A program made the position numbers and the translations under genes. DNA of 64,000 bases from Haliclona indistincta. Taxonomy: Eukaryota > Porifera > Demospongiae > Haplosclerida > Chalinidae. Shown one piece after another: positions 1 to 13,500 of this stretch. The notes beneath the pieces are model-generated. The model was not told the origin of the DNA. It saw only the letters and a program-made list of their open reading frames with translations, and ran no database searches. The stretch is taken from contig OZ024786.1 in the NCBI GenBank assembly GCA_964017065.1, positions 1,410,888 through 1,474,887 of the forward strand, written 5' to 3'. How positions within the stretch are numbered: position 1 is the stretch's first letter; every line of letters starts with the position of its first letter.

Positions 1-480
1 TTGGGAGGTAGTCCATTAGGAAGGTAGTCAGGAAGGTAGTCAATTAGCGCTGTGGTGGTAGTGAGATGTTGCCGCTACAAAGGCAGCATGTTGGCTGCTG
101 AAGTGAAAGTCCCTTCTCTCCAGGGCGATGGCTTTCTGCAAAGTGACCGGAAATAGGCGGTGACCGAAATTAGGCCACTTTACCTTACTATTTTTAGTTA
201 CTCTAAATGTCAGACTGATAAAACTAATCTTCTTGTCTTCTCAACGCAGGACTCTACCACAGCATGAGGTAAGAACTGGCAGAAGCCTCGTCCTGCACCA
301 TAATAATTTTGTCCATCAAGGCCACTCTGCTTGCTACTCTACCATCATCTAAAGCATCATCGAAGCATATAGTCCACTCATGCATGATGGTCCTAGTACT
401 GTTGTGATTCACTAGTTGTATAGTAATGTCTCCTCTGAATGGCTACACATGTCTAGCCTATTGTCATATTCTCCTCTCAT
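1..480. other. Non-coding stretch, no gene recognised
   Basis: No convincing coding exon is visible. The first 50 bases carry three imperfect direct copies of a GGTAGTCA-like word, a small tandem repeat. The remainder is AT-rich and unassigned, and leads up to the target duplication of the TIR element that starts at 490. Confidence 0.5.
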
Positions 481-489
481 GAGGTGCAC

Positions 490-1117
490 TAGCCTCGTCC
501 CCACGCCCAATTTTCGCTAACTTTACGAAACGAATGACGGAACGAAATGCGAAAATAGGGCCTGGTATCCATTGCAGGGGTATTGGTGCGCATGCGTTAG
601 TCGTTATACAGAATCTGTATAATCGGCAGGATATATATTCTGAATCCGTAACCTTGTATTCTTCTAGGATACTGCGTCATTCCGTGTATTTGTCTGTATT
701 CTCGCTCTACTGTAATGGAAGTTCTCACTGTGTGCACGTTTCTCTGCTTAGCGTAAAGATTGCAAACACGTGTGGACTAGTTCAGGAAGTCTAAGCCGAT
801 CTACTGGCGCCCTCACAAACCCCACGTGAAACTGTAGCGTACCAAGACTTTCACGAGTCCATTTTTCCAACTGAACGATGGTTTTACTGGCTGCCCTGGT
901 TGTCTTCAGACTCCCTCGCGACTGATCAAATCTTCTAGAGTGCGTGTTTGCTTAGCTATATTTCGTTTCTTGTTTTTAAACTCGCTCAGACTCTTTAATT
1001 TTATTCATGCATGCGTATCATTAATTACCCTTGCAATATAGACCAGGCCTTTATTTTTCGCCGTTTCGTTCATCTGCGTTTTTCGTTGCGAAAAATTTTG
1101 GCCTGGGGACGAGGCTA
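490..1117. mobile_element. Mutator-like non-autonomous TIR element, 9-bp TSD
   Basis: The ends are inverted copies beginning TAGCCTCGTCCCCA. The element is flanked by the identical 9-bp direct repeat GAGGTGCAC at 481-489 and 1118-1126. Length is 628 bp and no transposase is encoded, so it would have to move in trans. A 9-bp duplication is typical of MULE (Mutator-like) elements. Three other elements in this window (5517-6102, 14532-15573, 59256-59785) have the same kind of termini and duplication length. The superfamily assignment is inference from TSD length and TIR, because no family consensus could be consulted. Confidence 0.8.
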
Positions 1118-1514
1118 GAGGTGCACATAAGCAGACACGTGACTACCGGTAAAATCCCTTTCCCATTTGCATGCACATTGATACACATTTTGTACGTATA
1201 ACGTAACATCGTTCGATTCCATAATATTATTATGATCAAATAAATCCCATGCATATTGCCTTTCGTTCACTGTAAGGCACAGACCTTTTGTAACGTCACA
1301 ATCATTTCTGTACAGTTTGTGTTTGATTGCAGTTCCTGCAAGTTAAGCAGTTAAGCTCATCACTACCTGATAGTTTGCTAGATATCACTCTCAAGAGCCA
1401 ACTTGCAATTGTTGCTTTGATGACTTACAATTATAATAGTATAGTGCACTTACTATAGTGCACAAAAGTTAATAATTACCTCTTTGTGGACTCACGTTGT
1501 CGCGTTATTTCATC

Positions 1515-1596
1515 ATGAAGGCTACACTGGTTGTTGTGCTATTGGCTGTGACCATTGGCTGCTACTGTCAATCACCAAACCCAATTATACCAAGAG
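1515..1596 (+). CDS. Exon 1 of cysteine-rich gene: signal peptide
   Basis: ATG at 1515 opens a lysine-plus-hydrophobic leader of about 19 residues, followed by a short Pro/Asn segment. The splice donor GTAAAT follows at 1597, leaving phase 1. A longer reading from a TTG at 1497 exists, but the ATG gives a classical leader. The downstream sequence in this frame soon loses any protein character, which supports splicing here. Confidence 0.65.
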
Positions 1597-4500
1597 GTAA
1601 ATTATGTAGGGATAAATGGAGAAACAAGATGGAGGCTATATCGCAAACTATGTATCGGGACAATCCATGGCTTGCGCTGCCCACAGTATGGATCCGTGCT
1701 TTGCGCAACAATCCATGGATTGTCTGCTCAATCCATTGATCGCGCAAACGAGAGACTCGAAGTATGGATCTTGGTCAAACCTTTGATGCATGGACGCTCG
1801 TGATAAGTGGCGGACTCTGAAGCACATCTGGCAGCAATGCTGCCGCTCAAATTGATTGCCTATATATAGTATTCTAGCTACATGTATAGTAGATAATAAT
1901 TATTATGTATACTGAGGCAGCAAGGTTGAGCGGATACATGAGATGAACTGTGCAAAGCCTGCGCCGTATATCGTCTATGTATGCCACACGAGGAAATCTG
2001 CCAAGCAGAGAGTCATTCTTGTCCTGCGTGCACGTCAAAGCATCCTGAGCACATCATTAGTGTATAATCTAAGCTCCATAACGTTTTCATGGCTGGTACA
2101 TGTGAACACAATACGTTCCTCAGTCCAATAGCTGGGTAATCTAATAGGCGAAATCCAGGAGAGTTCACCCAGAACTTGCTGAAGATCGCTGCCAGCGGAA
2201 AAGTAAGCCACGATTTACGACCGATCACCTTGCTCCCTTTCTTCTTCTTTTGCACGAACGCTTAACGCGTATGTGGTTGCGCAATCCATGGGTCGCGCGG
2301 CAAAGCACTGATCTATACCTTGAGCAACGCAATCCATGGATTGTCCCGATCCATGGTTTGCGCATAACATGCATACAATGTACTAGCGTTCAAACGCTGA
2401 TATTTCGCCTGATGATGAATGTTATGCGCCAAAGACACTTATATCTGCTCTCTGGCGTTACACCATATCACAGTAACAAGGAGATTGCCCGAAATTTCTA
2501 CTATTAGATTATCCAGCCACTGAGTAGTCTTAGTAGCGATGTGCACTAAAAAGTTTAAACTATCTGAATCAATTACTAGTTGTTTTGGGTGGCTTCTGCT
2601 AACCTTTAGCAGCACACTAATCTAAATTTCGTTCGAATCGGTGCTAAAATGGCTGAGTTACAACGGGTTTGTGGCGGTACAGTCATGGTGCGACCTTTGC
2701 TAGAGTATGCTGCACCAGTGTGGGATCCTTACCAACAGAGTTTGATTGCAGCTCTAGAGAGGGTTCAAAAGATGGCGCTGAGAATGTGTGCTAAAAGTTG
2801 GTCTGCAAATTATGAAGATCTCTTGTTGCAGTTTAACCGCTTGCCATCTCTGAGGCAAAGACGGGCGCTTCTCAAGCTATCCTTCTTTTTTCAAATTCAC
2901 AATGATAACTTTCATTATTCGGGCCCACCTGTGCATCCTTCCCCCATGGACCCTAGACTGAGAGGCTATATACCTGCTCGTAATCGCTTGCTTGATACCA
3001 AATTGTACTAAAGCTTACAAGTCGTCATTTTTCCATGACGCTGTTAAAAGGTGGAATGACCTTCCTTTTGAGCTGCGCTCTCTTCAATCTCTATCCAATT
3101 TTAAGAAGGGCATCCTCAATCACTGGAACAATAAATTTACTGAATAATAAATTTATTACCTTAATGGTTTGTATCCTTGTCTTAGCTTTGCTATTGATAC
3201 GACCGTGCATTGTATGCAAAATTGTCATAAAAAAAGTTACTGTGTGATTTTGTTCTCCACTAATTTACATTACAAAGCAGGATTCCTGGTTACAGCGGCG
3301 CTGTTGCGCACTTCGTAGCATAGGTGCAAAACAGTATTCTTCAGCATACTTATTGAAGTAAACTACGACCAGCCAGATCCATAACAATGGCTATAACTGA
3401 CGCTAGACCAGCTATTTACCTGTACAGTACATGGCGAACAGGCCAGTTAGCATGACACTCCAGCTGTGCGCGACTTTGGAGCTCGTTTGCACTTACCTAA
3501 ACTGTTACTAATATCTTTGTAAGTGCTGGTCAGAGGCACTATCCAAGTTTAACTAACATTGCAAACTGTTTCACTACAAAAATAATTTTTTGAATACCAA
3601 ATTGCTGTTTTTTTTAATCTAGCACTGATTGATCATAGAAAAACAGCGTTGTTTCCAATAATTATCCGCTTAAATTTCATTATTAGTTGGAATCAGCGTA
3701 ACTGAAAACCTTTGGGTGGTTTTTAGCCACTGAAATGGCACTCAGACGTCGCGCATTACAATTTCCACTTTTTGAATTGAAAAAGGTGGAGACATTTCCG
3801 GCCACGCGGCCATGCCCACGCACATCGCTAGTCTTAGTAACCGGGATTGGAAACCACGGCATGATATCAATAGCAACGCGTACAATTGATTGAAACAGCT
3901 GATTTTGGGCTGATTTTTGGCCTTTCTGACTCGTTTGCTGGAAATCTGAAGGTGCTTCAAGAAATCCAGCCACCTTTTCATACTCAATGCGCTCTCTTCT
4001 CAGCGATAGTAAAGCTTAAAACCGAGATCGCTTTGAAAGAGTCTTTTGCGTGCAGTTTTTCATCTCCAAACTAACAAATAACCCGTTTGCAGGGATCCCT
4101 CCTGTGAAATACTGAAGCTTCTTGTGGTTACTTGGTTGTTTCTATAGCTGTGGCTATAGTCAGCCACAGCTACTGATAATATTATAGGGATCTATGGTCT
4201 GTTAGCAAGCCAATCGTGTTACCATTTCATGCTAGTACCTTGTTGGTTTACATTGTGGACCAGTGGTAGATTTCTACATCCCTACATCCTTTTGATTTCT
4301 GTTTAATTTTCTTGTTACATTATAATTTGTAATTTTGCAGTTGTACCATGCTACAAAACGAGTACTACCTGCAGTGGATCATATACTCCCGCTTATTCTG
4401 CTGGTCATTGCTGCTTTGAACTTGATGCAGAATCATATACTATTCAAGGCACATGCCATTTGTGTGGTGTTCACGGTACGTAAAAGTAACCATAAATATT

Positions 4501-7500
4501 TGGGAGAATAGTGGATATAGCTAACTATACAGTGAAACCAGGCTAATCCGGTCACCCTTGGGCCAAGTTAACATATCGCATTAGTCTCCAGATTACTGTA
4601 TCGCATTAGTCTTGTTCCCAATGTTATTTTTTATTTTGTCCAATTATTTTTAACAGGTTTGATGCCTAAATTTAAGGCGCGTTCACATGCACCATAGATG
4701 ATACAGCAATGCCGGTGAATGCGCATTCAATCTGGTTCGTCAGCGTTCTCATGAATCTGCTTGAAATCAATGTGAATCCGGAGAATACGAGGCTCTGCCC
4801 CGTCCATTCCTTGTCCCTCTACATCGAGAGCCGGGACAAAACAGCTCAGGGAACGACCAACGAGCTGTTCATAGCCATTATAAAGCCGCACCTCCCAGTG
4901 ACTTCGTACTGTAGCGAGGTGGCTGAAGCAGGTGATTGGTGACTCGGAAGCACACTGCGTCAGAGGCGCGACCACCTCCGCTGCCTCTAACCTGGGAGTC
5001 ACCACAGAAGAAATAATGTCTTGAAAGCAGCTGACTGGAGCAATAGCTCTACCTTTCAACGTTTTTATTACAAGCCTGTTCGCGACGCTACCTTCGCCGC
5101 CAGAACAGTGCTATCTGTAGGGTCCGCAATGAAAAAAAAATTGACTGTCACAGACTTCAGCGGGATGGCGACTCAGTGTGTACAGTTGCTTGGTACGGAC
5201 GTAGAACAGATAGACATAGAAGCGCCAAGTCTTTCCTTTTTGCAGGAAAAAATAAAACGCTGAAAAGTAGGGGTGGAGCCTACGAAGTGATAATGTAAAC
5301 TATTTTTATGCCTCTGTGGGCGGAGCCACGGAGCATACAGTAGTCGTTTTGTGTGTGCGTGTGTGTGTGTGTATCTGTCCGTTGCCGCATAGCGCATCGC
5401 ACGCTAAAAACTAAGCGCTGATATCAGCAACACAGGTAGAAATCGCTATTTGCTCAGAACTGTATTGATAAATTGTTGGTTCTAAAGCTCTGTTCGTGAG
5501 TTATGGCGTGAGATGCTAGCCTCGTGACCAGGCTTGTATTAGAGACTGGTACATACTGCGTGCGCATGCGTCGTATATTAATATAATTGAACTTGAGCGA
5601 GCATTAAAAATTGCATTATTACGTACTTCCGCTCTTTGTTTTATTGATAATGACGTGTATACACACAAATCAGTAGTAAAGCAATGTGTTGCCTGTATCT
5701 TGCTAAAACAACCACGAATACAAGCATAGCAACACACAGCGCTTAGCTTCAAGTCTCCTGGCGACTATAGTGTGAGTCTGGATAGCTACAAACCAAGCAT
5801 CTCGTACTAAATGGATGATACCTGATGCAACCAAGCGAATAGGTTCGTCCCGTTTTACAAACAGCTCGCGCACACGTTGATACACCTTAGGAACCACACT
5901 AGATATCTGTATTTGCTGTCTGAAGAGCGTACGACACTGGCAAAAGACGATGGAGTCCTCCATTACAGATAGGCGTGACGTCAAATAACACGGAAGTATC
6001 CTACACATGTATTAATATACGGTTTCTTGACATTCCATGAAATTTTGACGCATGCGCACGCAGTATGTACCAGGCTCTAATACGAGCCTGGTCACGAGGG
6101 TAGTGAGATGCTTACCTCGATGGCTGTTCCCGGCTATCTGGACTCCTCTAAAGACAAAACAGTTTACAGCTGACTGCCTTACAGCTAGTGAGTTCGTTTG
6201 TACTACAAAACAGCTTGGTAGGTCCAGCGAAATTCTCTCGATGGCCTACAGCTCGAGCTTGAGCTCGTTGGTGATGTAGAGACAAAATTGTCTACTGCTA
6301 GCTGTCTTACAGCTATTGAGTTTTTTTTTTTTTTTACTTCAGAACAGCATGGCAGACTTGTATATGAAGCTGCGTTCTCGAGTTATGGCGTAAATTTGTT
6401 TACCTCGCGATCGATGGCCATTGCTGGCGATCTATAGTTCTCCGTAGACAAACTATCCGCAGTTGACTGCCTAGAAGCTGATAGGTTACAGGATAGCAGC
6501 GTATAGCAGCGAGTGTTGAATGCGAAGGAGCTGTTGCGACCTCAAAGAGTGTTGAACTCATGACAGCACGATGCTACGCATTCTTGACAACAAAACTGTA
6601 TCGCGTGCATCTAATGTAACTCGAATAAAAAATAGTTTATGAGCACTTAGTAGGCTCCACCCCTACTTTTTTGCATTTTATTTTTTCCTGCAAAAGGAAA
6701 GACTTGGCGCCTCTCTGTCTACCCGTACTATGTCCGTACCAAGCAACTCTACACACTGAGCCACCATCCCGTTCAATCTGTGACAGTCGATTTTTTCATT
6801 GCGGACCCTACTATCTGTTAGCTACAAACAATACAATTGATATGTGAGACTTATCCTTCTGAAATATAATATCAGAATGGTAGCCTCGTACCCAGGCGCT
6901 AGGGGACAAGAAATAAGCGCCTGGTATCTACTGCTTGCGCATTCGCTAAATATCCGAGTATTTTACTGTAAAATATTCCGAATGCGTCATGAAAACATGG
7001 TAGCGGGCACACCTAAGTTACTAAGCCTATAAACAACTGGCTAAGAAGCGGCTTGATCGCCAGCTCTAGCTCTGGATTTGAAGAATAACTTTGTCATGAG
7101 CCTGCATACGCGATAGTGCTTAATCGCGTGACATTTCACGCTGCTATTGTCGATCGATGTCGCTCGTTTCCGCTACCAGGAGCACTCAATTGTTAAATTG
7201 TACTACTGCTATTGTGATAGAGCTTCAAGAAAAGACGATACAATAAAGTCATCGGAGTAGATTGCAAACAGGAGAGCTTCACGAACTGCTAAGAAAACCG
7301 ATGAATATTCATCACGTACTGCAAACATGTACGATGATAACCGGCGGCGATGGAATTCCACCGATTCCCATGCATGCGCAAGCTGTAGATACCAGGGCTT
7401 GTCTCTTCTCCTCAAAATGAAATGTGAAATAGCAATAATGCTAATGAATGAAGGTGTTAGTGATCTAAAAGATAGTAAATAGCTTGGACTTACGTAAATA

Positions 7501-10500
7501 GAGAAAAAGAATCAGTAGATTTGATACAAGAGGGAAGAGAGTTGCAGAGCTTGATAGAGGTGGGATAAAATGAATTCATATAAGTAGCTGATTTGCAGAA
7601 GATGGGGGAAAAATAATGTCTAATATAATTTCAGGAGAAATGCAGAGATGGAGAAGGTGATAAAATTTAAAATTACCGAGAGGTCCGACACAAATAAAAT
7701 CTCATACGTTGACTGGTAAAATCACAGTTAAGGTGGCGGTGCGCTAATTTAATGAGATTCATTGCCAGCTAATAACGACATCCTGCTACAATTTCCGTAT
7801 ACTATCAAATCTTAGATCCGTATATTCATTTTAGTTAATGTATTGTGTTCATTGGAAGATGAACTTCTACTCGGCGTCCTGACTTCCAATAACTAGATTT
7901 TCACTTTATCGACCCAGGATAGTAAACTTCAGCCTATTAGCTATCTATTGAGCTAAAAATGTTGCAGCAGAGTTGAAAAAAGTCCGTTCCAAAACGCACT
8001 TCAAAGTCGCGACTGTCGCCCAATTGCTGATGTATTAGTAGATGTCAAAATTATGATTTTTCCTATTTTTGAGCGACTGTAACTAAAAAAGTAAACTCGA
8101 TTTTGAGTTTATCGACCCCAGGTCTAATAGAACAGGGTCTGAAGATTTGAATGGTGTGTTCAAAATTGAAATCCAAAGAAAAAAGTAGGTTCCACTTTTG
8201 AGGTGAAGTTAGGTACATGTAAGAAACAAGTTTTGCCCGGGAAAAAATGAAGTACAGTGAACCCTCACTAATCCGAACAACCCTAATCCGTACCCTCGCT
8301 AGTCCGAATGGGGAAATTTGATTGTGAATATCATTATAGGATTGTGAATCTCATTACATGTACATGAATATAATTAGCATTGTTAGCTATCTGTATCATC
8401 TACATGTTTTTGCTAGTCCGAACGAATTCACTAATCCGAACAGTAGCGGGTACCAAGGTGTTCGGATTAGCGAGGGTCTACTGTACAGCAGTTGCGTTTA
8501 GTACAGTTTGAGCATGGTTTATTCAGTTTAAACTGTAGCGCTAGTGTCTCAGACAATCCCTAGACTGTCTAGAAGCTAGTACCTGGCAATTCTAGTGTAG
8601 CAAAGGCTCAGGAGGGAGCCAGAAGTCACTCCGTGACTGCCATTCTCTATGAGCTCTGATTTCGTCGCGCTGCTTACTTTCTGTTCTGAAAAGAACATTG
8701 TTACAGGTAATACATAAGCTTGAGCTTCTTAGCATAGCTATACACAACCGTGTTGAAACAGTGGACGTCTACTGCAAGCGTTGTAGAGCTGTGAAGTTGC
8801 CTACTTGCACCATGCTAGCGAACGGCGACAAGGCTTTGTAGTTCAGAGCGAAGGAAACAGACGTTCAAGGCGCACCAATAGGAGTCCTTTTCAGTACCAA
8901 AGACGCTACTGGGACCAGTAGAAACTGTGCAAGAAGACACACAGTGAACTATGATCCAAGGTGACCTTCACGGAACGGAGCGGTTGTCATTAGCAACCCG
9001 TTATATTAATCGTGTTACATTACAAGTAAATCCTGTTCTGTGCATAAACGTAATTCCGTGTGATGTCCTTTATTTCTGGTAATGTTCATAGTTTTACAAG
9101 TAGCTTTATTTTGCAGCAATGGTATTTTGTACCGGGTGCTCCAGTATGCATTATGTTTGTCTATAGATATACATAGATTATAGCAAGTTTCAGACACGAA
9201 GTGTTAGCAAACGTGGAGCAGCGAGCTCGCCCAGTATAGACCGGTCTGTGACTGCTATCTCCAGTTTGGCTTGCTTGCTCCGGAAAGAACTTCATTTACA
9301 GGTTACAAATTCCAGCGCGCACAGACGTACAGAGCGATTTTTCGATACTCCTTTGCTAACGCGGCAAAACAGCAAACCTAGACCAGAAAAATTCTTTACC
9401 AAAAGATCTAGATCGTATTATGGAAATTCGCTCTGTACGTCTGTGCGCAAGATGGCACTGCATGCTGCTGCGCTTGAAGCGCGTCGATCTATTGCTCGAC
9501 AGTCGAAGATAGCAGCCACAGACGCTTCATGTATTATTTCTCCCATACTGTTATTTGTAGCTCAGGAAGCTCTAAGATCAAAGGCACCGCTAGTGGAATA
9601 TATCCCATACACTGCGGATTTCAGGGCAATACTTATATCCCTCAGGAAGTAGTTCTACTTCCTGGGGGATTATATATCGCTCAGGAAGTCACACTCACTT
9701 CCTGGGGAATATATATATCCTCCAGGAAGTCAGCTGACTTCAAAAAGTTACCTCCCACTTACCCCTCCGTACGAAAGGAGGAGAGGCTGGCTTCACAGAG
9801 AGTGAAGCCGAAGTTGCCTTTGAAGAGATTACGGCGATTTTATAGCACTAAAGTTTCATGGCACTTGTGGGACTCAAATAGTGCGAAAAAATGGCGTCTT
9901 GAACTTGTGGACAACAAAATAAACCAGCAATAATCATGTAAAGGGAACTATTTGCAGCATCTAAAAGCACGACTAAGTTTGGAGCATCAACCAAGCTCGT
10001 CGGGAGGGCCAAGCTCAAGCTTAGCAAAGAACGCGTTACTCGAGACAAACGCCGGGACCGTTCGACTGTGACGAACGACGCCGGTCACGGAATGGCTGGA
10101 CAAACTACTGCAACCTAGGTTTGTTAAGCTGCAAAGGCTACATGACTAAACTGCAGGACCCACACGTATGCCACAGCGAGGCTTACCGTTGCTGTCAGTT
10201 CTTCGGGCGGTCAACTGACCAATGATCACTCGCGTACTCGACAAAGTTGGCTTATTCAGGTTAGTAAACGAACGAAAGTGTGCAGAAAGCCAGTCTTGCC
10301 GTTGGATCTTAGAGCTTTCTGAGCTACAAAATAGTTAACCCATGGGTTCCTCAGCAGTATGGAATATACACTCGGCGGTTAATAATACCGCCCTCGGGCG
10401 GTATAATTAACCAGCCTCGGGTATATCCCATACCGCCTCGGAACCCATGGGTTAACCTATACGTAAATCGCTGTAGTTATAAAGTCTAGTTATTAATAAA

Positions 10501-13500
10501 ACATACGTTGCGTGGGTGTCTAATATTAACTAATTGCACCGCCACATTAACCCTTTAACCCCTATTGTCGCCTTTTGGCGACATACATACTTCAGACACC
10601 ATAACTTTATCAAAAAGTGTTACAATATTCCGAAATTAAGCTAAATTGAAGAATACAAATAACCGCAAGAAATTGACCGGTTTTCGGTGCGCCCCCTTGT
10701 GCTAAACGTATTGGCTTCGGCATTTCTATGGCTTCCGTGCAAAATTCACAACATTTTAGGAGAAACAAAATGGCTGCCAAGAAAATTTGGACATTTTATG
10801 GCTTCAGGGTACTCGGAAACACATTTTGTACATTCTCTATGATCTGGGCTACATTTTGCACTCACCAAAACCACTGCTATTTGTGTGTACTTTTCAGCAT
10901 CCAGCCCCAAAGTACTAACTTTGAGCAAAATTTGACGAGGCCGTTGCACTTTATCGGCTTCACTTTCGAAGTGGGAGGGGCATATCGACTGACTTGAGTG
11001 TGGGCAATTTCGGCTACTCACTGGCGTGAAAGGACGCAAATTTGAGACCAGTAGCACAAAAGACACACGAGATATTCACGAGAGAAGTGGTCAGCATTTA
11101 CGAGGTTAAATTTCAGCAGGATAATTTAGTAATTAAAGGGTTAAAATCATGAAATCACCGTATTTTGCACGTACACTTGGTAGTTTTTGTATACCAACAC
11201 CAGTGAAATCACGTGTTAGCGCGATTGTGTAAAGCAAGAAGACATCCAGTACTGAGCACTTGTTGCTGCTGCCAAGTAAGAGCTCTATATCGCCGTCTAC
11301 TGACAAGATAACTTGAGTGACTATCGTGCTAGAGCATACGAGCAGTGCTTGCATTCGAGTAGCACACTTCGATCAATAATATGACATTATGTTCATCCAG
11401 GAGCGCATAAAAGGAAAGAGCGTTCAACTCCAATCGCGCTTGTAGTAATAGCCAAACGTAACTCCGCCGCCCATAAACTTCCCCATATGAAAGTTTTTTT
11501 GCATGCGGCCAAAAGTCGGCTGGACATGTCTACATGACGTCATGAACAGCTTTTTACCAGCAGCTTACAAAGAAGGCTGTGGCATTTTTGCACATAAGAC
11601 TGCAGCAAACAGGAGCTTGTTACTTGTAAACAGCACGATCAAGTAAGCGGGACTGCACTCGTAGAAATGGGCGCGCCCACGATCCACGTACCGAATAAGA
11701 TGGCATCAATGGAGAGTACAGTACTCATGCAGTAACCACCATACAGCCTATCCAGATGATTTTTCGAGTGATTTTGTTCCCTGCAAGCAGCTGCAAGAGA
11801 CGTTATCGACTCTGACTACCCGGTACTTTGCTGGGCGTGTGCTAAACTACCTACGTCACTCTCCGTGCCCTGGTGGTAGTAAACGTCATCATAATGCACA
11901 GCGCGCAACGCGCGGCGGAGTTTACATTGGGCTAAATCGAGGCTGAACACTCCTTTCTTTTATGCGCTCCTGGTTCATCTTAATTTACTATTCAGCTCAT
12001 TCAGTGGCAATAAACAAAAAGAAGAATAAACTGCCACAATTTCTTGATTTGATTAGCAGCTGCTGCTTGCTAACTTATTCACATCTTTGACATCTGAGCT
12101 AGCTGGGGCGGAGCACGTGACGTTAGCCCGTGCACCCACACCTTGACGACCTGTAGACGTCAGCTCGTTGTTGGGCGTGTCGTTGTATGTGTGGTTTCTG
12201 TTTGTCTTGAACTATGGCGGACTTTGAGTGGCTTTGTACTCAGTTTTTCCGGATTGTGTGGCTGATTGCAGTTATCCAGGTACATTTAAATGACGTCGAC
12301 TGCAGCAGTAATTCCTACAAGTTCTGAATGCTTGCCATTGACCGATAGACAGAATTTAGTGCAGCTAGCTAGCTCGCTTCTTCCTATTGCAAGCGGCTCA
12401 GGCCCCTTCAGCTAGACACGCACAGACACTACAAACATATCTTATCATTCACACAGTTCATATCTGTCTCTTAAAAAATATATGTTCTTCACAGGGTCGG
12501 ATCCTTTGATCCTCAAAGGGCCGACACCGGAAACTTGTAAAGATGAAGGTTCCGCCTCCAAGCCGACAAAGGGATGGTTTCATGGTACTTGAATGCCGCC
12601 TGCATCTCATTTCCCATACAATAACCATTATAACTTGTGTTATTAATAAATTATTAATAAGTGGTCACTTACCATTAAGTAGCGCTGTAATTTTACAACT
12701 TCTCAGTGGTCAAAGAGTTACAGCACCAAGCTGAACAGAAACACCAGCTTGTTTGCCAGACTCTAAACATCTTCAAAGTGTACACTTGCTAAAATTTACA
12801 TAAATGACTTTTTTGAAATAAATTATTGTCAGCCCACCCACTTTTTGGCCTGGGGAGGGTAATTTTTTTTCTGTGCCCTGTTTACAGTTTTAATTTTTTG
12901 CAGAAGTTTATTGCTTCACAGAAAGTACACGCTGCACTGGAAAAAAGGCTCCCTCTAGCACTCATTACCATTGCTGTGCTGAACTTAATGGAAAATCATT
13001 TGAACCATATAATGGAAACACCTACACCAACAAACCATCTGCAAGCTCCACTCAACTATGTTATGAGTGCAGGAATGATCATCAGTGTATGTTAAAATTA
13101 ATAAATATTTTGGTTTTAAATTTTAAAAAGGATGCTGTTGAAGCATGTTGTGTGTCTATACCATGGAGCATTAATTTTATCTAAATTAAAAATTATTACA
13201 AGAAATCTAGTGCTAAGGAAAATCACCACTATGTCACGCATGTGTCATTACAAGTAATAAAAACATTTTAACTGAAATGCAAGAGATTTAGGGTTGGTGC
13301 AATCATCGAAAAATGTAAAAGGATTGTAACATTAGCAGTGTAATGCTACCTCTCTATTAATTAAATTAACCACAACTATCAAAAGCAGTTAATTTAGGGA
13401 AGTAGCACAATCCTTTTCATTTCAAATCTTGTTTCCATACTTTTCGATAAATGTACCAACCCTCATTTTGGTTAAAATGTTTTTATTACTTATTTCTTTT

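Larger units (their letters stand above)
5118..6810. mobile_element. TIR element TAGGGTCCGC, 7-bp TSD
   Basis: Terminal inverted repeats of about 150 bp begin TAGGGTCCGCAATG and lie inside a perfect 7-bp duplication CTATCTG (5111-5117 and 6811-6817). A foldback element with the same first 14 bases and also a 7-bp duplication lies at 23963-25265. No transposase is present, and another element (5517-6102) is nested inside. Superfamily is unclear: 7-bp duplications fit hAT or P better than MULE. Confidence 0.8.

Noticed and set aside
9248..9933. Two overlapping 134-codon ORFs as genes
   Set aside because: They read through an inverted repeat and the AGGAAGT dyads, with no recognisable domain.
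12214..12279. First exon MADFEWLC with a donor at 12280
   Set aside because: It is in phase 0 and cannot join the phase-1 exon at 12904; no other partner exon was found.
4341..13086. Hydrophobic phase-0 reading of the cysteine exons (NLMQNH / NLMENH)
   Set aside because: Similarity in this frame is a by-product of homologous DNA. The phase-1 frame keeps exact cysteine spacing in all three exons and ends in a sensible stop.
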